Assembly: GCA_036850595.1 (NCBI GenBank)
Contig: CM072168.1
Span: 18,219,982-18,283,981 of the forward strand
Length of the DNA stretch: 64,000 bases
Direction: 5' to 3'
Origin: Rhyacichthys aspro
Taxonomy: Eukaryota > Chordata > Actinopteri > Gobiiformes > Rhyacichthyidae
Shown: positions 22,830-36,480 of the stretch, piece by piece
Layout: every line of letters begins with the position of its first letter
Position numbering within the stretch: the stretch's first letter is position 1
Position numbers and translations under genes: made by a program
Notes under the pieces: model-generated
Database searches by the model: none
What the model was told of the DNA's origin: nothing
The model's input: the letters and a program-made list of their open reading frames with translations, nothing else

Positions 22830-23110
22830 ACAATCACGTGTCTGAGAGGCTGATGTATGAAAATTAATTGCCCATAAAGTCGCCCATTTGAGGTACTTTT
22901 ATTCGTCTGACAGAGTCGGGCAAAGAATGTCCAAGAAAACCTCAGAGAAAATGAAAGATAGTTGGCTGTGCTGTTACAACAAAAAATATATGAAACTTTT
23001 GTTGCTTCCTGTTAATGACCCGGCTAAATGAGATCCCAGCTAATCAAATACAAGCTTATACCTAATGATGCTTTGTCCCTGCAGAAATAACAACAGAGTC
23101 CATTTTAATT
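22830..23110. other. Candidate conserved non-coding element
   Basis: A complex, repeat-free block with clustered homeobox-like words (ATTAATTG, CCATAAA, TAATGA, CTAATCAAAT). It has no open frame and no transposon ends. It is proposed only from its texture; sequence alignment to other fishes would decide. Confidence 0.25.
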
Positions 23111-24510
23111 CTCAAAGTGTAATAAGTTGGGTATTTGATCTCATTGTGACACAGGACGCCCACTATAGCATTTTATACATAAGCTCTGCACAAATGTCAT
23201 TACCAGCATCCACTTTTACAGACTTCAAGCACGACCTGACATAAAAAGAGTTTAATGGAATGGCTATCTATAAAATGGCAGACGTCCTAATGAAGCTTTA
23301 TAATTAACAACATAACAACTGACTTAATAATCCCTTTCATTTTATTAAAAAAGCAAAACAGCAACCCATAATACTATTAATACTAATAATATAAGTTTAG
23401 TGCCTCATTGAACACTACATAAATACAGCACCAATATTTAAATGTGTTTCTTTACTTCCCTTTTCTCTATTATTATATGTTTTTTCATTTGTGTGTCCTT
23501 TATTCAAAGAGACGTAGAATTTCTGGGATTTTCTGCCGCCATTGATTCAATGTCGAAAACCTAGCAGCCACTATTCGAGAGTCCCTGGGTGTTAGGTTTT
23601 TCCACAAATACAAGAAAATAAAGCTTTAGGTTTAGGTAATGTTTTAGTTTAGTGTTTTTAAATGGGTTTAATGCAATATATTTACATTACATTGAGCACA
23701 GACAATAGGATAATATCACAAACTGTGGGGAAAAGGTTAAAAAATCAAGTTGTTTACACTTTTATGTAAAAAATACCCACATTTACAAATGATACAAAGA
23801 GAGATTAAATGTGCCGGATCACCTCTTTCCTCCTGTCGGCTCACGAAGTAAATTACTTTTTTATTGATGCCGTGATTTTCTATTGCTCCCATCTGATTTT
23901 GCTGCAGGTTATCAAACGCTGAAGTAACTCCGAGAAATGACGGAAAACAGTAATAACCATTTCAAATAGGCAATAATTGTATAACTATAAGCTCGCCATA
24001 CTTGGATGTGCACTTTTATTGACTCCCGCTGTCCTAATTGTATCATATTTCATTTCCACTGCAGCAATAGGCATATTAAACCAATTGGACGCTCTTAAGG
24101 CATTCCCCGAACCAGTTTTTATTGTTTTGTCTTCATTGCCTTCTCTGTGCTGCGTGTCTGTTTTACTGAAAGCTTCTGAGCTATTATCTGTCCCAAATGA
24201 GACACAATAAACAGATTAATGGAAGTCTGAAATCTTTATGTTTCGAAGATTTGTTGTTTGATCAGATTGAAGTTTGTCACATCACACCCATAACATGACG
24301 GTGCGTATGGAAGCCCTTCAAGGACAACTGTCTGTGATCAAAACCAGTGGGCTATAAGTTTAAGAAAAAGAAGAAAATATATTTAGAGAGAATATTTCAT
24401 AGACGTGTAACTCAATGTGCTTTACAGAGTGCACAGAGAAATGGAGAAGAAAACAAGTCAAGGGCAAAATTCTATTGTTGGTTCTATTGTAGATTCATTC
24501 ATCAAGATAA

Positions 24511-24678
24511 GAATAAAATAAAATAAAATAAAATAAAATTAAATTAAATTAAATTAAATTAAATTAAATTAAATTAAATTAAATTAAATTAAATTAAATT
24601 AAATTAAATTAAATTAAATTAAATTAAATTAAATTAAATTAAATTAAATTAAATTAATTAAATTAAATTAATTAATAA
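24511..24678. repeat. Pentanucleotide microsatellite (AAAAT then AAATT)
   Basis: About five AAAAT units run into roughly 28 AAATT units, with irregular AATTAATT endings. The change of unit along the array suggests a point change that spread by slippage. Length is likely to vary between individuals. Confidence 0.97.
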
Positions 24679-27600
24679 ATCCTTGGACATTTCGGTGTTC
24701 ATCCAAAAACTCACAGAACAGGTAATAGCTGGTACAATATACACTGATAGAGGTCATGTGATCAATCATGTGAGCTGTTGTGAAAACAGTAGTGTCACTG
24801 ACTAATGTCCTCCTCAGTCTGAGGATGAAGCAGTTCAGAGAGGGCTGCTTCACTTCAACATAGACTCTTTTACGTCTCTCTTGAACCACCTCTTCTTTGT
24901 CCATTTAAGTACCTCCTCGTCCAAAATACTGTGTTGTTCGTTTTGTGATTGGTGTAAACAGCTGAGGCCTGTCCTGAAGAGTTGGACCTCTGGTGTTGGG
25001 AATGTGGTCCTTTGGAGACAAAAAACACTTCATTCTTTAAAATACTGAAAACAGGAATTTCTCTGATACACCCTTAATAGATTATTATTAAAGGGAAAAG
25101 TTAATATGCAGTTTTATTTACACAGTACTTATTAGTGATCAAACTATAGCCATAGCCATGCTTCTATATTACTTTTCTATATTAAAACTGAGCAAATATT
25201 CATATCCACATAAGTCACATGAGTTTCCTCTAACATGGCAGCCTTCATTTATTACTGGTGCCATGGTGAGTCCTCTTTTATTGGTTTTATTGATACAATC
25301 ACTTTCCTTTCTCAGATAAACTCTTTTTTCTGAAGCAGGAAACTTCTTATACTTAAAATAGGGCCACATGTTGTACTTTTAAACCCATTTTAAATGCGGT
25401 TTAAGTCTGTAAATGCAGTGTTCCACAACTCACACACTGATAATGGCTGATATTCATGCAGGTTTGTAAATACAACCTGAAGTCATGTTAGATTATCTGG
25501 AGCCAAACCCTCGTTGTGAAGCGTGTAAACAACAGCCTGCCCCGTCCCGCTGGGTTGTACCGGGACATTTACGGACAACCCACCATTTCTTCTGAAGATG
25601 GACCAAAACTCCAGCAGGATGGTGTTTGTTGTGTTTGTCCTGAGAAACCAGCGCCAGGATCCTGTGGCCTTTAGCAGCCAACACTGGCCAGCACCGTTTG
25701 AGTCCACAACACAGAGTCATGCGCTTTCATGTTCCTCTTGTTGTTTACTGATTTAAAATGCTTTTCAACTGAATTACCATTATTTTTTGTTTTTGTTGAC
25801 ACATTCTTTTTAGCTAGAAATGTACCTTGTATTCATCAGATTCACGTCAAATAGTTTAGAGTAAATAAATCTGTGTTAGTTTGTGATTCACACGTTTGAT
25901 CCACTTTAGACCTGATCACTCTCTGGGTTTTACTGCGGGTCTGAAGGGGCTCAGAGGGTAACACAATAGACCTGCTGATGCCATTTAGTTTGAAATCTAA
26001 AACCACTGAAAAAATCCCTCATGTTGAATATTTAGATTGATGGTTGACAGGCAGGACTTACCCTTCCTTTGTTCAGCGTCTCGACGGGAAAGTCACATTA
26101 CAAAGTCAGGTCAAAGCTCCTGCCTCATGGGCTGCATATCTCTGTGAAAACCAGGCTGCGTTTATGGAAATGTGGCTAAAATCTGATTAGTTCTGAGTGT
26201 TTCTGTGCGTCCTCCAGCCTATCTCAAGACCTATCTTATTTCTCCTCTCTAAATAAATAGCCCATATCTCTGGCAAGAAGCCACAATTGATTGCCTCTTC
26301 TTTCTCAAACTGCCTCACTGCTCTGCCCCCAGTGACAGGATTCAATCTACCCCTCGACCTGCGACAGTTCAGTCACAACGGAGCATCTGACCGTGACCGA
26401 AAAGAAGCAGAGGCATTATTTTTTCTTATGTTTTTGTGATATTAAAACAAAATTGATTCGGCTTTAACAGGATTAAAAAGGGTAACAACTAGAGTATTGT
26501 GACCATGGGGGCTTTGTTTCTCCCGTCGAGGAAGGACATCGGGATTTGACCTTGATGTGTTTGGACAGTTTTTGCTCTTAACACTTTCATTTTTATTGTG
26601 TCTTTATATAGTAAAGTATGTACCTTACATTAAATCTAGCGAGGAGCTTAGTAGTTTCACAGTGTCATATTATCGACAGTGTTTGATCGAGTTTGTTAAT
26701 GGCTCGATTAAAACAAACTCAAGTCCAGTTTGCCTGTTATTGTGTTCTCTGTGAACTCTGGTGCAGATTATTGAACCGTTCATCTAAAAAGTTGCATCGT
26801 GCACCTTCCAAATGGGTTCCAGCGCAGTCCAACACAACTGGATTAAAGGGGCTCCCGTAGTGAGCCATGAAATACTTTTTTTTTGGATGAAATATGACAA
26901 ACTGAATTCAGACACCTCCCATAAAATTAAAACAAATGTTAAACAGTTTTTCATTAACTATTCTTCACATTAATCACATGTACTGTCCACTTCTAGACAA
27001 TAATAGATACATTTTGCCATAAGCTGCAGAAGTAAGAATTAATACAGTAATAATTGTCATGTCTAAAGAGATTGTAGGGCTTTGGTGCGAGCGCTGATGC
27101 AATGGCCAGTAAAATCGAGAAAAGTTACTCCGTCCTAGTCCATAACTTAGTGGTCAGACTGGGTTTCCACCATCTTTCACCAGAAGCACTGATGCAATGT
27201 GCAATGAAGTATCAAAGAGTCAGTGAGGCACATACGAGCTAAAAGACTGTGTTTTTAGCAGCGACGCTCGAGAAGATATGTGATATGTTCAACGCAGTGT
27301 CCATCAGAGTAAAAAGAGTGTTTGATGAGTAAAGTCAGAGGGAAAACAGTTCGATATTTAGACGTTTTAGAGTCATATTTAGGGATTAAAGCAGCGTTGT
27401 GTTGTCTTTGTTTAGAGAATATGAGTTCAAATGTTACTGATGCATTTTCAAAGTATATTTACTGTTGTGTGCTTGTGAATGAATATAATTTGTTCAGGAA
27501 AATAATTAGTCATCTACAGCTGCACACTTATATACCACATACAACCCTACTTCAAAAATAATACAATCACTTTAATGTTTTCGAATCAAACAGCCGCAGG

Positions 27601-30600
27601 AACCAGAAATATATACTCTTTAAATTCTACTATATTCTTTAAAAATGCTCTGTTAAGCATTACTCAAAGATTAACATTACATCACTTCCAGCAAAATGTA
27701 ATTCTTCAGCCTGCGAGCAATCTCTTCTCGTATTTTCCCAACCTTTGTTCCGTGTTTCATCAGCAGCTCGGTGCTCGACGCGGTAAACCTGGAGGGGAGT
27801 TGAGATTAGACCTGGATGTGGTGAGGCCAGCGGAGCCTGACCTGTTTGGGATGAAACGCGGGAGGAAACTGCGTTCAATATCCCATGACTGTCGTGAAAT
27901 CTCCAGCAGGAGGTTACATGTTTAACACTTACATCAGTCACAGTTTTCGGATTTTATTAACGTCGTGACAGTGACTGGAAGTGCACCGCTAGAGCTCGAC
28001 ACAAGCCTCAAATGAATGAAACCTTCACTAGTATCAACATTAGACCATCCATCTTTCTTTTCATCTAATTTTGAGAGCAATTATTTGTTTCCTTTTGGTT
28101 GTGAGTGTGTCTTAATGATGTGTCTCTGTCAGTGACTTTGACTTGACGGCTCTGGGATTATCTTGGAAATAGTGTTAGAAAATTCAGCCATATCTCGTGT
28201 TGGAACCCCTCTCCACGCTAGGTTTTTGGGCTTAGATAATATACATTGTTTTTAACACAGTGCTAAACTATCAGAGATATCACAATATTCAGCAATTCTC
28301 CAAATATTTTCAAACTAAATAATAAAAGGTCATGTTTACCACTGTTTTATACTGTCAAGATGAGTGGTCTGTTTTTGCCTCAGGTTGAGTGAATGCAGCT
28401 TTATTTTTAGTAGCTTGTTGCTAACTTATCTCTGGGTAAATCTCAAGAGAACGAATGCCAAGCTGTTAATACACCTACACTAAACTAACAACAGCACATG
28501 GCAGTAGTTTAACCAAACAAACTGATGTCTCCAGGGACATCCAGCCTCCAGACATCCCCAGCAGGACAGATGGGCAAAAAGATGGTATTATGCATCTTTA
28601 AGAACATTAATATTGTCAAAGGCCTGACGACAACATCTGGATCTGTACAGGCAGATGTTGGGGCCACTGGGAACACACAGGACGAATGGTTTGGTGTTTA
28701 TTAATACGGTAAGTGCAAGTGATTTGTTCTTTATGTGGATGTTAAGCTCTGGATTTAATGTGTATATGTCTTTTATCTGATTTATAGAAGCTTTCACTGT
28801 GTTCAAAGTGAGAATGACATGGGGTCATCCTCAGTATCTGATTTGATTGTTCCCATTAAACCTGTGAATAACAACATTGATGGTGGCATTGAAGGTTCAC
28901 CACTAGTTTTATTCACTTCTTCCATGCACCGTGTCCTTTCTTCAGGTTAGATTTGAAGAGGCAATTACCGTAAACAACTATTATTTGAAACCATAAATAC
29001 ATCTTGAAAACTATTGGTGATAAGTCATTACAAAAGGAAGCCAGTGCCGAACACATCAAGGACTTCTACAAAGCTTTTCTAGTCGACATTAGTGCTTGGC
29101 ATCTTGTCAAAGGACAATTCTGTAAAATAAACACTGCAGTCAGATTAAAATCCAGCCAGACTCTCAATGATTAAGGTTATCTCACAGGGACAAAGTCATA
29201 GCGCTAATGTCATTTATAAAGTTTAAGTTCTCTCTGTGGGGTAATATCGCTGCTTGAAATAGTCTGCAACCTCTGTTTAATGAGAGGTAGCAAGGCCTCT
29301 GCTGATGTGTGAAAGTAACACCCTCTAAAAAAATAAATAATCATTACTTAACTTACCTTGAGCAAATGTCCATTGTATTTTTCCAGGGCTGTTAGTTTTA
29401 TTTCCGCAGCTGTTATTTCCGAAGCTGTTTTATGCTTCGCTGAGAAACATCTTGGACTCACCTGTGGACTTTAATAGATTCACACAAATGTACGGATGAA
29501 GTCAGGATGTGGAGCTGTTGGCAGTGGCACTGGGACCATATTATATCCCAACAGAGTTCTCAGATTCAACCCAGTGTCACGATACCGCTTCAATATATCA
29601 GGTATTGATTTAGACACAATGGTTGAAGCAGTGGCAGGTGAAGTCTGAAGCAATCAATTTGCTTTTTAATTTATCTGAAGAGTCCTAACAACTGAATTTC
29701 GCCCTGGGGATAAATAACGTTAAATTAAATTGATTGAAATTGAAATTAAACGAAAGGCTATTACTTGTGTGTATACTTTAGATGTTTTGGGTTTCGCTTT
29801 GGCCGTGCGTTAATGTTAGAGCTTGAAAATTTACATCAAAGCATTTTTTGTTATGTTTTTTCCTGTTGTTTGCAAGAAACTCGTGTTTAGAATGAGTCAG
29901 AAATAAAATAGATTTGAACAGGCACATGCTTTTGACAGAGGTGAAGAAGAATGAAAAAATCACAAACATGTCTACAGTGATAATCTAATATTAAAGCCAA
30001 GATAAAGGTAAGATTTTCCTCATTTTTAATAACAATTGTAAGTAGTACACCAAAACATATATGTATTACATGTTGTTGACCTTGAGAGCCATGTAGGTGT
30101 GTTTGTTTTTGTTCCCGGAGAACTATTTTTACTCACTTTCTAAGAAAAGGGCTTCTGAGAAACCAGATTCCTCATCAGGTCTGCTCACAATACTATCTCT
30201 TCATCAGTGACACTTGTTTCTCGACCTAAAGCATCCCGTGACACTCGCAGGCTTTAAAATCCACCTGCAGATACCAGACCTGACAGAGACACCGCAGCCG
30301 GCCTCAAACCTTATTAACTGTAAGCACCATCCTCAAAGGGAGCCCAGGGGTCACAAACACAGTTATTTAGCTCACCTGTCAGCTGGCTCAAAGGCTTTCA
30401 TTGTGGGTGCTGTATCTTTGATCTGCCAGATGCTACAAAGGCACCAGCGTTTCTTGGACAGCCACGTCAAGTGTCACGAGAAGAAATGTTCAGCAACCTT
30501 TTAAATACAACACAGTATACTCGGCAAAAATAAATAAAAACGGCTACAGAGGCGACAGGGTTATGTTGGTGAGAGTACAAACTGAATACCTAAGATCTGC

Positions 30601-30781
30601 AGCCTTTAAAAGAGAGAAACTGTTCTTATTCAATATACAGAACAGTAGCTTAAGTTGGAAAATAGGATGGATTCTGCAGAATATGAATTTGAACTTCATC
30701 TCAAACCTGTTTATTGTGAATAACCGCGGTTCTCCATCGACCGCAGACTCATAAGGTCATCAAAAAGAGTCAAAAATCATG
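24679..30781. other. Gene-poor interval, middle part
   Basis: No gene is recognised. The blocks at about 25490-25740, 26030-26410 and 27690-27930 are GC-richer, with 60-115-codon open frames on one or both strands but no motif that I can name. At about 29685-29735 a minus-strand 'TTTATCCCCAGGGCGAAATT' piece is a non-LTR retrotransposon tail. Nothing else was identified. Confidence 0.45.
29685..29735 (-). mobile_element. Non-LTR retrotransposon 3' tail fragment
   Basis: On the minus strand the sequence reads TTTATCCCCAGGGCGAAATTC, related to the 'CTTTATTGATCCC..GGGAAATTG' tail common in fish LINEs. Similar fragments occur at about 7334 and 36428. It is too short to classify. Confidence 0.4.
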
Positions 30782-30789
30782 CCATAAAG

Positions 30790-31254
30790 CAGTGGTGTCA
30801 AACTCAAAGTGGTGAGGGGCCGCAATAGTTAATAAGAATCCTTTCAGGGGCCAAAGATGGTGACATTTGGAAGATTTTATGAAATTTTGAATGTGAGATT
30901 TCATCTTCATTTGAGTTTTACAAAAGTTATCACACCAACAATAATTTCCTCCTTTTATGGAAGCTGTTTGTGGTTGGATTTGAACAGGTTTTAGATGGAT
31001 TTGAATTGGTTTTAATTGGATTTGAACAGGTATTAGTCAGAACTGAACAGGTTTTAGTTGGATTTCAACAGGTTTTAGTTGAATTTGAACAGGTTTTTGG
31101 GTTGATTTTAATAGGTTTTATTTATCTTTGTTGCAAAAATCAAATCCTTTAAAACCTAGAGCCAAAAATATAACTTTCCAAATGTATTGAAGGGCCTCAT
31201 GAAACATTGCAAAGGGCCGCATTTGGCCCCCGGGCCTTGAGTTTGACATGTGTG
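30790..31254 (+). mobile_element. hAT-type MITE with 8-bp target duplication
   Basis: The best-preserved copy of the family. It starts CAGTGGTGTCAAACTCAAAG and ends CCTTGAGTTTGACATGTGTG, so the two ends are imperfect inverted repeats around TTTGACA. CCATAAAG flanks it at 30782-30789 and 31255-31262, a perfect 8-bp target duplication as made by hAT transposases. The interior at about 30970-31125 is a tandem array of 20-21-bp units close to GATTTGAACAGGTTTTAGTT. There is no transposase gene, so it was mobilised in trans. Confidence 0.93.
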
Positions 31255-31262
31255 CCATAAAG

Positions 31263-34200
31263 TGATGTGATTGGCTTTTCCTCTGTTCACTGCAACAATT
31301 AAACGCACCAGAAGGAAACACAACTACACAATCTAGGAGTCAGTTGAGGCTGAACAATTAATTTCCACTTTCAATTTTCTCTCAACTTTTTTACTGTTGA
31401 AAATTGAATACATTGATAATAGCTTCGACTTCACTCATTGCACATTTTTGCTGCAACCTCTTTTTTTTTAGGCTCAATTAACCAAGAGAGCTTTGCAGGA
31501 TCCCTAAATCCCAGACTGTATTTTCTCTGAATATTATGTTGTAATGATATGACGCAGTTGTAAACAATATGATTGCCTCGTAATTTGGGAAAGATGCAGA
31601 AAATACTTGGTTTGCAGAAATTCACAACGGATTAGGACCAAATGTAATTTATGCAGGTAGCATAGAAATACTCTGTACTGTTCTACAAAAGGATGAAACA
31701 GAAGGTAGCTTTGACATTTCTGGTTTTATTTCAAGATTAGCAGTAGCGTTTGATCACATTATTAATTCCTGGGACAAATACTTAAATCTGGCTGGGTACT
31801 AGTCAAACGAGACAACCCCTAATGGCATTTGTTTGGACAATGCTGCTTTAGCCACTGGAAATGCTCTCGAAGGTCAGCTCAACCATCTGCTGTATTATGT
31901 CCTGAATGTGTTTATTTGCCAACGGAGCAGGACTGAGTCTCTACCTCCTGCAGAAATTCAAAAAGCTGCCTACGCCCTCGCTACTGACACGGGCCAAACA
32001 CATTAACGTCCACATGCAAATGCATCGCCTCTGCCAACGATATTACCTTGGCGTGTGAGCATAGACTGAATAAATCAGGTTGGAAACAGCAAAGAACAGC
32101 TTGAGAATGTACAGTCTTACTATTTCACTGCTTTTCGAGTATTTTTTTTTTTTTTCACTGCGTATCTGATCACACCACAACACCATTTAGAAACCAACTT
32201 TTTATTTTAAAGCTGCAGTGAGTCGCACTTTAGTGACATTTTGTGGAACTCACTGTTTTTTGTAGACCATGTGACCACCTACGGTAACCCAAAAGGGACA
32301 TACAGTTGCATAAGAACAAATCTAAAAGAAAAAGGTCAGATTATGAGATTACTTTAGGCATGAGAAAATTAATCTCTTCTCAGTTTGTCCACTCAGAGCT
32401 GCTGTAGGAACAGAAAGTAAAGGCTCCTTTCACTTTATGCTGTTTTAAACTTTCATAAAATGGTATGAACATATACTTTTCTATGTGTATATAATAATAA
32501 CTATTCATGTGTAGATTTTGTGCAACTGAAAGCTACAAATGTAAGAGCTGATGATAAAAAAAAACCCCGCACATTATTATTTATTGCAGTATCTTCCCTT
32601 TGTTGTGTTTGGGAGCAACACACATTAACACACCTGTATCAGACTGGCACAGCTGCTCCTCATCAAATACACTTTAACTAGATGTCTCAGTGAATAATCC
32701 ATTAAACTATTATTTCATTTTTATTATCAAGCTTTGTTTTTCACGCAGATGAAAGAAAATATGATCCAGAGAATACTGCAAACCTGTGATGTGTCATCTA
32801 TTCTAAGCTGTTTTTTTCTGATTGCTCCGAGCCTCAAGAGGAGCCATGGATACGCTCCTGTTTTCAAGCAGCTATCACACTCCACATCTCGGCCTGTCTT
32901 CTTGATGCGTCCTCCTGGGCTCTATCTTACCCACTTCTTCCGGCGTCCTCAGACTTCAGCCTCTTTTATCTCCACTCTTTTCCTTTCCTGACTCCTCCAA
33001 GTTCGGCCCAGGAAAGATAAAAACAACCTTGATGTCCTCCGTCGACTCTTCAGCTTGACCACAGTCTTTTGTAGTTTACTGAGCAAATATCGATGTGAGG
33101 TCAGATCAGGCTGCAGCGCGGCCCTTGTGGAGAGACAACATTCACTCTGACCGAGAGCACCTCACTGATGCCACTTTTATCAACATCAAGAGGTTGTACT
33201 GTCAGTGCGGCATTTACAAGCGTACAACAGAAATTTTGCACCAACTTTGGGTCTTAATATAGTAAGACAAACTTTTTTCTTTTGTGAAACCAGTGTTATA
33301 TTGTTCATAGAAACCTTAGAGAACCACTCTGGCTAAAGCTCACCTCCTGGACCCCAGACATCGCTGACCCCAGGAGGGTTTTGTGGACCTACAGAAGATT
33401 ATTTCATGCTCCTCTCTGCCTGACTCTGACCCTGGAGGAGCGTGGTTTGAGAGAGAAACCTGTCAAATTTACAGCTATCACATCATCATCCTTCTTCAAC
33501 ACGACTGGGGAGGATGTTCGATTTATCATCTGCCACCACGGAGCGCCCACTGCTGGTGATGGACGGCTAACAGTCCCAAAGACGCCCAGAGTTGTAGAAG
33601 GAAGGGGTCATTCTTCTGTGCTTACTGCCACCTTTCATTTTTCATTTATTTAAAGCCCTCTGGATGTGAGTTTCCTGAGAATCTTGAAAAAATAAATAAA
33701 AGGATAAAGTTAAATTTGGTGTAATTGTCGTGGTTCGCTGTCATATTTTTTAATTTGTCACTTAACAGAAAAGCTAATTGTAGGTATTAATATTACTGGT
33801 TATGTGCAGGAATCAGCTGTGGGCTTTCATTAAACACTGATTAAATATGGAAATGGTTCTCCTTCACAATTAGGGATTACCTCAAACAATCCAGAGCATT
33901 TCTGTGTGACTTGTGAATGTGTCGGTGTAGACAGCTTGGCTCGACTGTTGTCTTATTCAGAGTCTGAATGTCTGTCTGTCAGCACTCGCCTGGAGCAACA
34001 CTGAATTTATGGCAACATCAAGCAAAAAATATCACTGCATTAGTTCATAAGCCACTTCATCTATCATCTGAGCCATAAAATATTCAACAGTGATGTTAAA
34101 CACCAGCGAAACAGGGATTTTCTCTCTATTTTTCTTTATTGCCTTATTTCAGAGCAAAGCAACAGTAACATTACCTTATTTTCTGCTATTTTTCAGAAAG

Positions 34201-34348
34201 TCCTTGCTACTCACTGTTGTGGTAAAATGTGTCTGTAAACGAACAAGGCCCATATTTAAGGTTATCTTTTCAATTAAGTCTGCGAAATAGCTGAGGTTAA
34301 TTACACCTAATTTAGTTGATAATCTTTACATCTCTTGTTTGATGGATT
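31263..34348. other. Non-coding interval
   Basis: No gene is recognised. The area 32750-33660 is GC-richer, with open frames of 85-90 codons (32734-32991 and 33381-33653, plus) that lack known motifs and paired splice sites. The rest is AT-rich. Confidence 0.45.
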
Positions 34349-34356
34349 GATTAAAC

Positions 34357-34797
34357 CACAAGTGTCAAACTCAAGGCCCGGGGGCCAAATACGGCCCTTT
34401 TCAATATTTTATGTGGCCCTCCAATACATTTAGAAGGTGATATTTTGGCACTAAGTTTTAAGTGGAATTAAAAAAAAATCCAACTAAAAATCCAACTAAA
34501 ATCTGTTCAAATCCAACTAAAATCTGTTCAAATCCAACTAAAACCTGTTCAAATCCAACTAAAACCTGTTCAAATCCAAGTAAAAGCTGTTCAAATCAAA
34601 TTAAAACTTGTTCAAATCCAATTAAAACCTTTTCAAATCTGACTAAAATCTGTTTTAAAAGGTGGAAATAAATGTTAAAGACAACTTTTCTCAAATGAAT
34701 TTTTTTTAAAAATTACAAAAATGTCACCATTTTCGGCCCCTGAAAGGATTCTTATTAACCATCGCGGCCCCTCAACACTTTGAGTCTGACACCTCTG
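34357..34797 (-). mobile_element. hAT-type MITE, inverted copy, 8-bp target duplication
   Basis: The same family in the opposite orientation: CACAAGTGTCAAACTCAAGG at the left end and TTTGAGTCTGACACCTCTG at the right. The octamer GATTAAAC lies at 34349-34356 and again at 34798-34805, a perfect target duplication. The interior array at about 34480-34660 repeats AATCCAACTAAAACCTGTTC. Read as protein, this gives a false NPTKTCS repeat. Confidence 0.93.
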
Positions 34798-36423
34798 GAT
34801 TAAACCATCTGACTCTCATGGTCTCACTGAAGGAATTCATCTAATAACAGAAAATGCACATAGGATTCATAGTTTCTAATTAACTGAACAATAAGCGTGG
34901 TTAGTTTTGAGTGAGTCTATACGCAAACGTTCAGACCCAGATAACACAAGGTATGAGGTGATGGTATCCTGTTTTTTTTGTTTTATTTAGTTTTTTGTGC
35001 ATGAAAACCCAGACACACAACCTAGAGAACTCGTATCTCGGTTTTTGACAGCTGCCATTGAACTGAGCATGTGCGACTTACAGAAAACAAACACAGCTTT
35101 CACTTTCAAACCTCTGCAGATTGTCCATCACTGCGGCCGCTCTCACATTTAACACGGCGGGTTGTTGAGCCAGAGTCTGGTCTTACTTTTATACATCGCC
35201 GTTAAAAGAAGGACGCAGTATTCTTCACAGAGTCCGTCCTAAACCTCGTCCTGAGCTGTGACACTGACAGCTCACATCATTCAAAGTCAGGACATGTTTA
35301 TTTGGAGATTTTTTGTCCTTTTGTTTCTGGAAATATAATAAATAAGCTTGGACTGTGTGCTACTGTGTCATTTGAGAGATTTGCTGTGGTTTTTGTTGCT
35401 CCCATTCAGTGAATCCACTATAATATTCTTTGTATTGTATGTAAACGTATATATCTTAAACAAGGTCATTCTCAAGTGCATGTAATCACTGGAAGTACTG
35501 AAAAAAATACAGAATCTAAGGACAAATAGAAACTTACACTACGGTCAATCTATTTGTGTGTTACAAGGTTAAAATCAGATCATTTATGATATGAATAAGA
35601 CACTTTATTTGACACGATGCGTTCATGTCACATGCATTAATCTATTTGACCTTTCCTGACATTTACTATAGACTTCTGTGTCTGTCTCTAGTCATTTGTT
35701 CAATAGAACTGAAATACTTCCCCACAGAGAATGTAATAATGTATTAAGAGTGGATTTTATGAGATTTTTCTAATTGGTTTGTGCTCATCTTTTTTAATTA
35801 CGACACTCCTGGATGAGTGAGCCATTCAGTTTTTTTTCCACAGGGTAGATTCATAGTGAGCACTGGGCTTTAAGCAATGGTTTAGATATGTCCATAAATA
35901 AAGATATTATATACATTTTGGGTTTTTTTTATCGTGTGATGTTGTTCTGCTAAATGAAATGAGTTGTTTAATAAATCTACACACAGACAGTGGAGACGTT
36001 AATGGTGTTATCTGGGTATAAAGGGTTTTATTTTGACTCTCAGGGGGGCAATCGGTCACACTCCGGCGTTTGGTCGTCATCGTCCTAGGCTCTTCAAGGT
36101 TACTCTAAAAATGAGGCTCCGTTTGTTGAGAGCTGCTCAAACATGTGTCCTTCATGAACTAAAAAATGGTGCTGCACAGGAGACGGTTTTTGGACACGTT
36201 TAACTCGAAAACTGGTCTTTTGCGCCGGAGCAGTGACATAAAACAAAGAAAGAAAGCAAGGAGATACATTATTTCTATGCTAGTACCTCCCTATTACCTC
36301 TATTAAAAAAAGAGGGTTGCATTTTGTTAGGTGTACACAAATGCTTTTTTGTATATTTCCCTTTGCAAATATAAAAATCTGTGACAAAATCATCTTCCCA
36401 GCACCACACCACAGACTCTTTTA

Positions 36424-36480
36424 GACTTAGACTTTATTAATCCACAGGGAATTGTCGCAGTTGCTCAGTTACAGTCAAAA
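36424..36480 (+). mobile_element. Non-LTR retrotransposon 3' tail fragment
   Basis: The segment GACTTTATTAATCCACAGGG, followed by AATTGTCGCAGTTGCTCAGT, resembles the 3' end of common fish LINEs. No reverse transcriptase frame is nearby, as expected for a strongly 5'-truncated insertion. Confidence 0.5.

Larger units (their letters stand above)
12681..24510. other. Gene-poor interval, left part
   Basis: No gene is recognised. The open frames present are short and lack family motifs or paired splice sites. AT-rich low-complexity tracts occur (for example near 13170-13200, 13340-13370 and 20560-20595). Blocks of higher complexity, described separately, interrupt them. The interval could hold regulatory elements of a neighbouring gene or exons of unannotated non-coding RNA. 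Confidence 0.5.

Noticed and set aside
23977..24210. A 77-codon hydrophobic frame resembling a membrane protein
   Set aside because: AT-rich DNA yields hydrophobic codons by chance; there are no splice sites, no promoter and no family match.
30970..31152. Open frame with a GFEQVLV repeat
   Set aside because: It is the same minisatellite in the opposite orientation, within the hAT copy at 30790-31254.
34462..34671. Open frame with a CSNPTKT-type repeat, resembling a structural repeat protein
   Set aside because: It is the 20-bp minisatellite inside a hAT element read in frame; other copies are out of frame.
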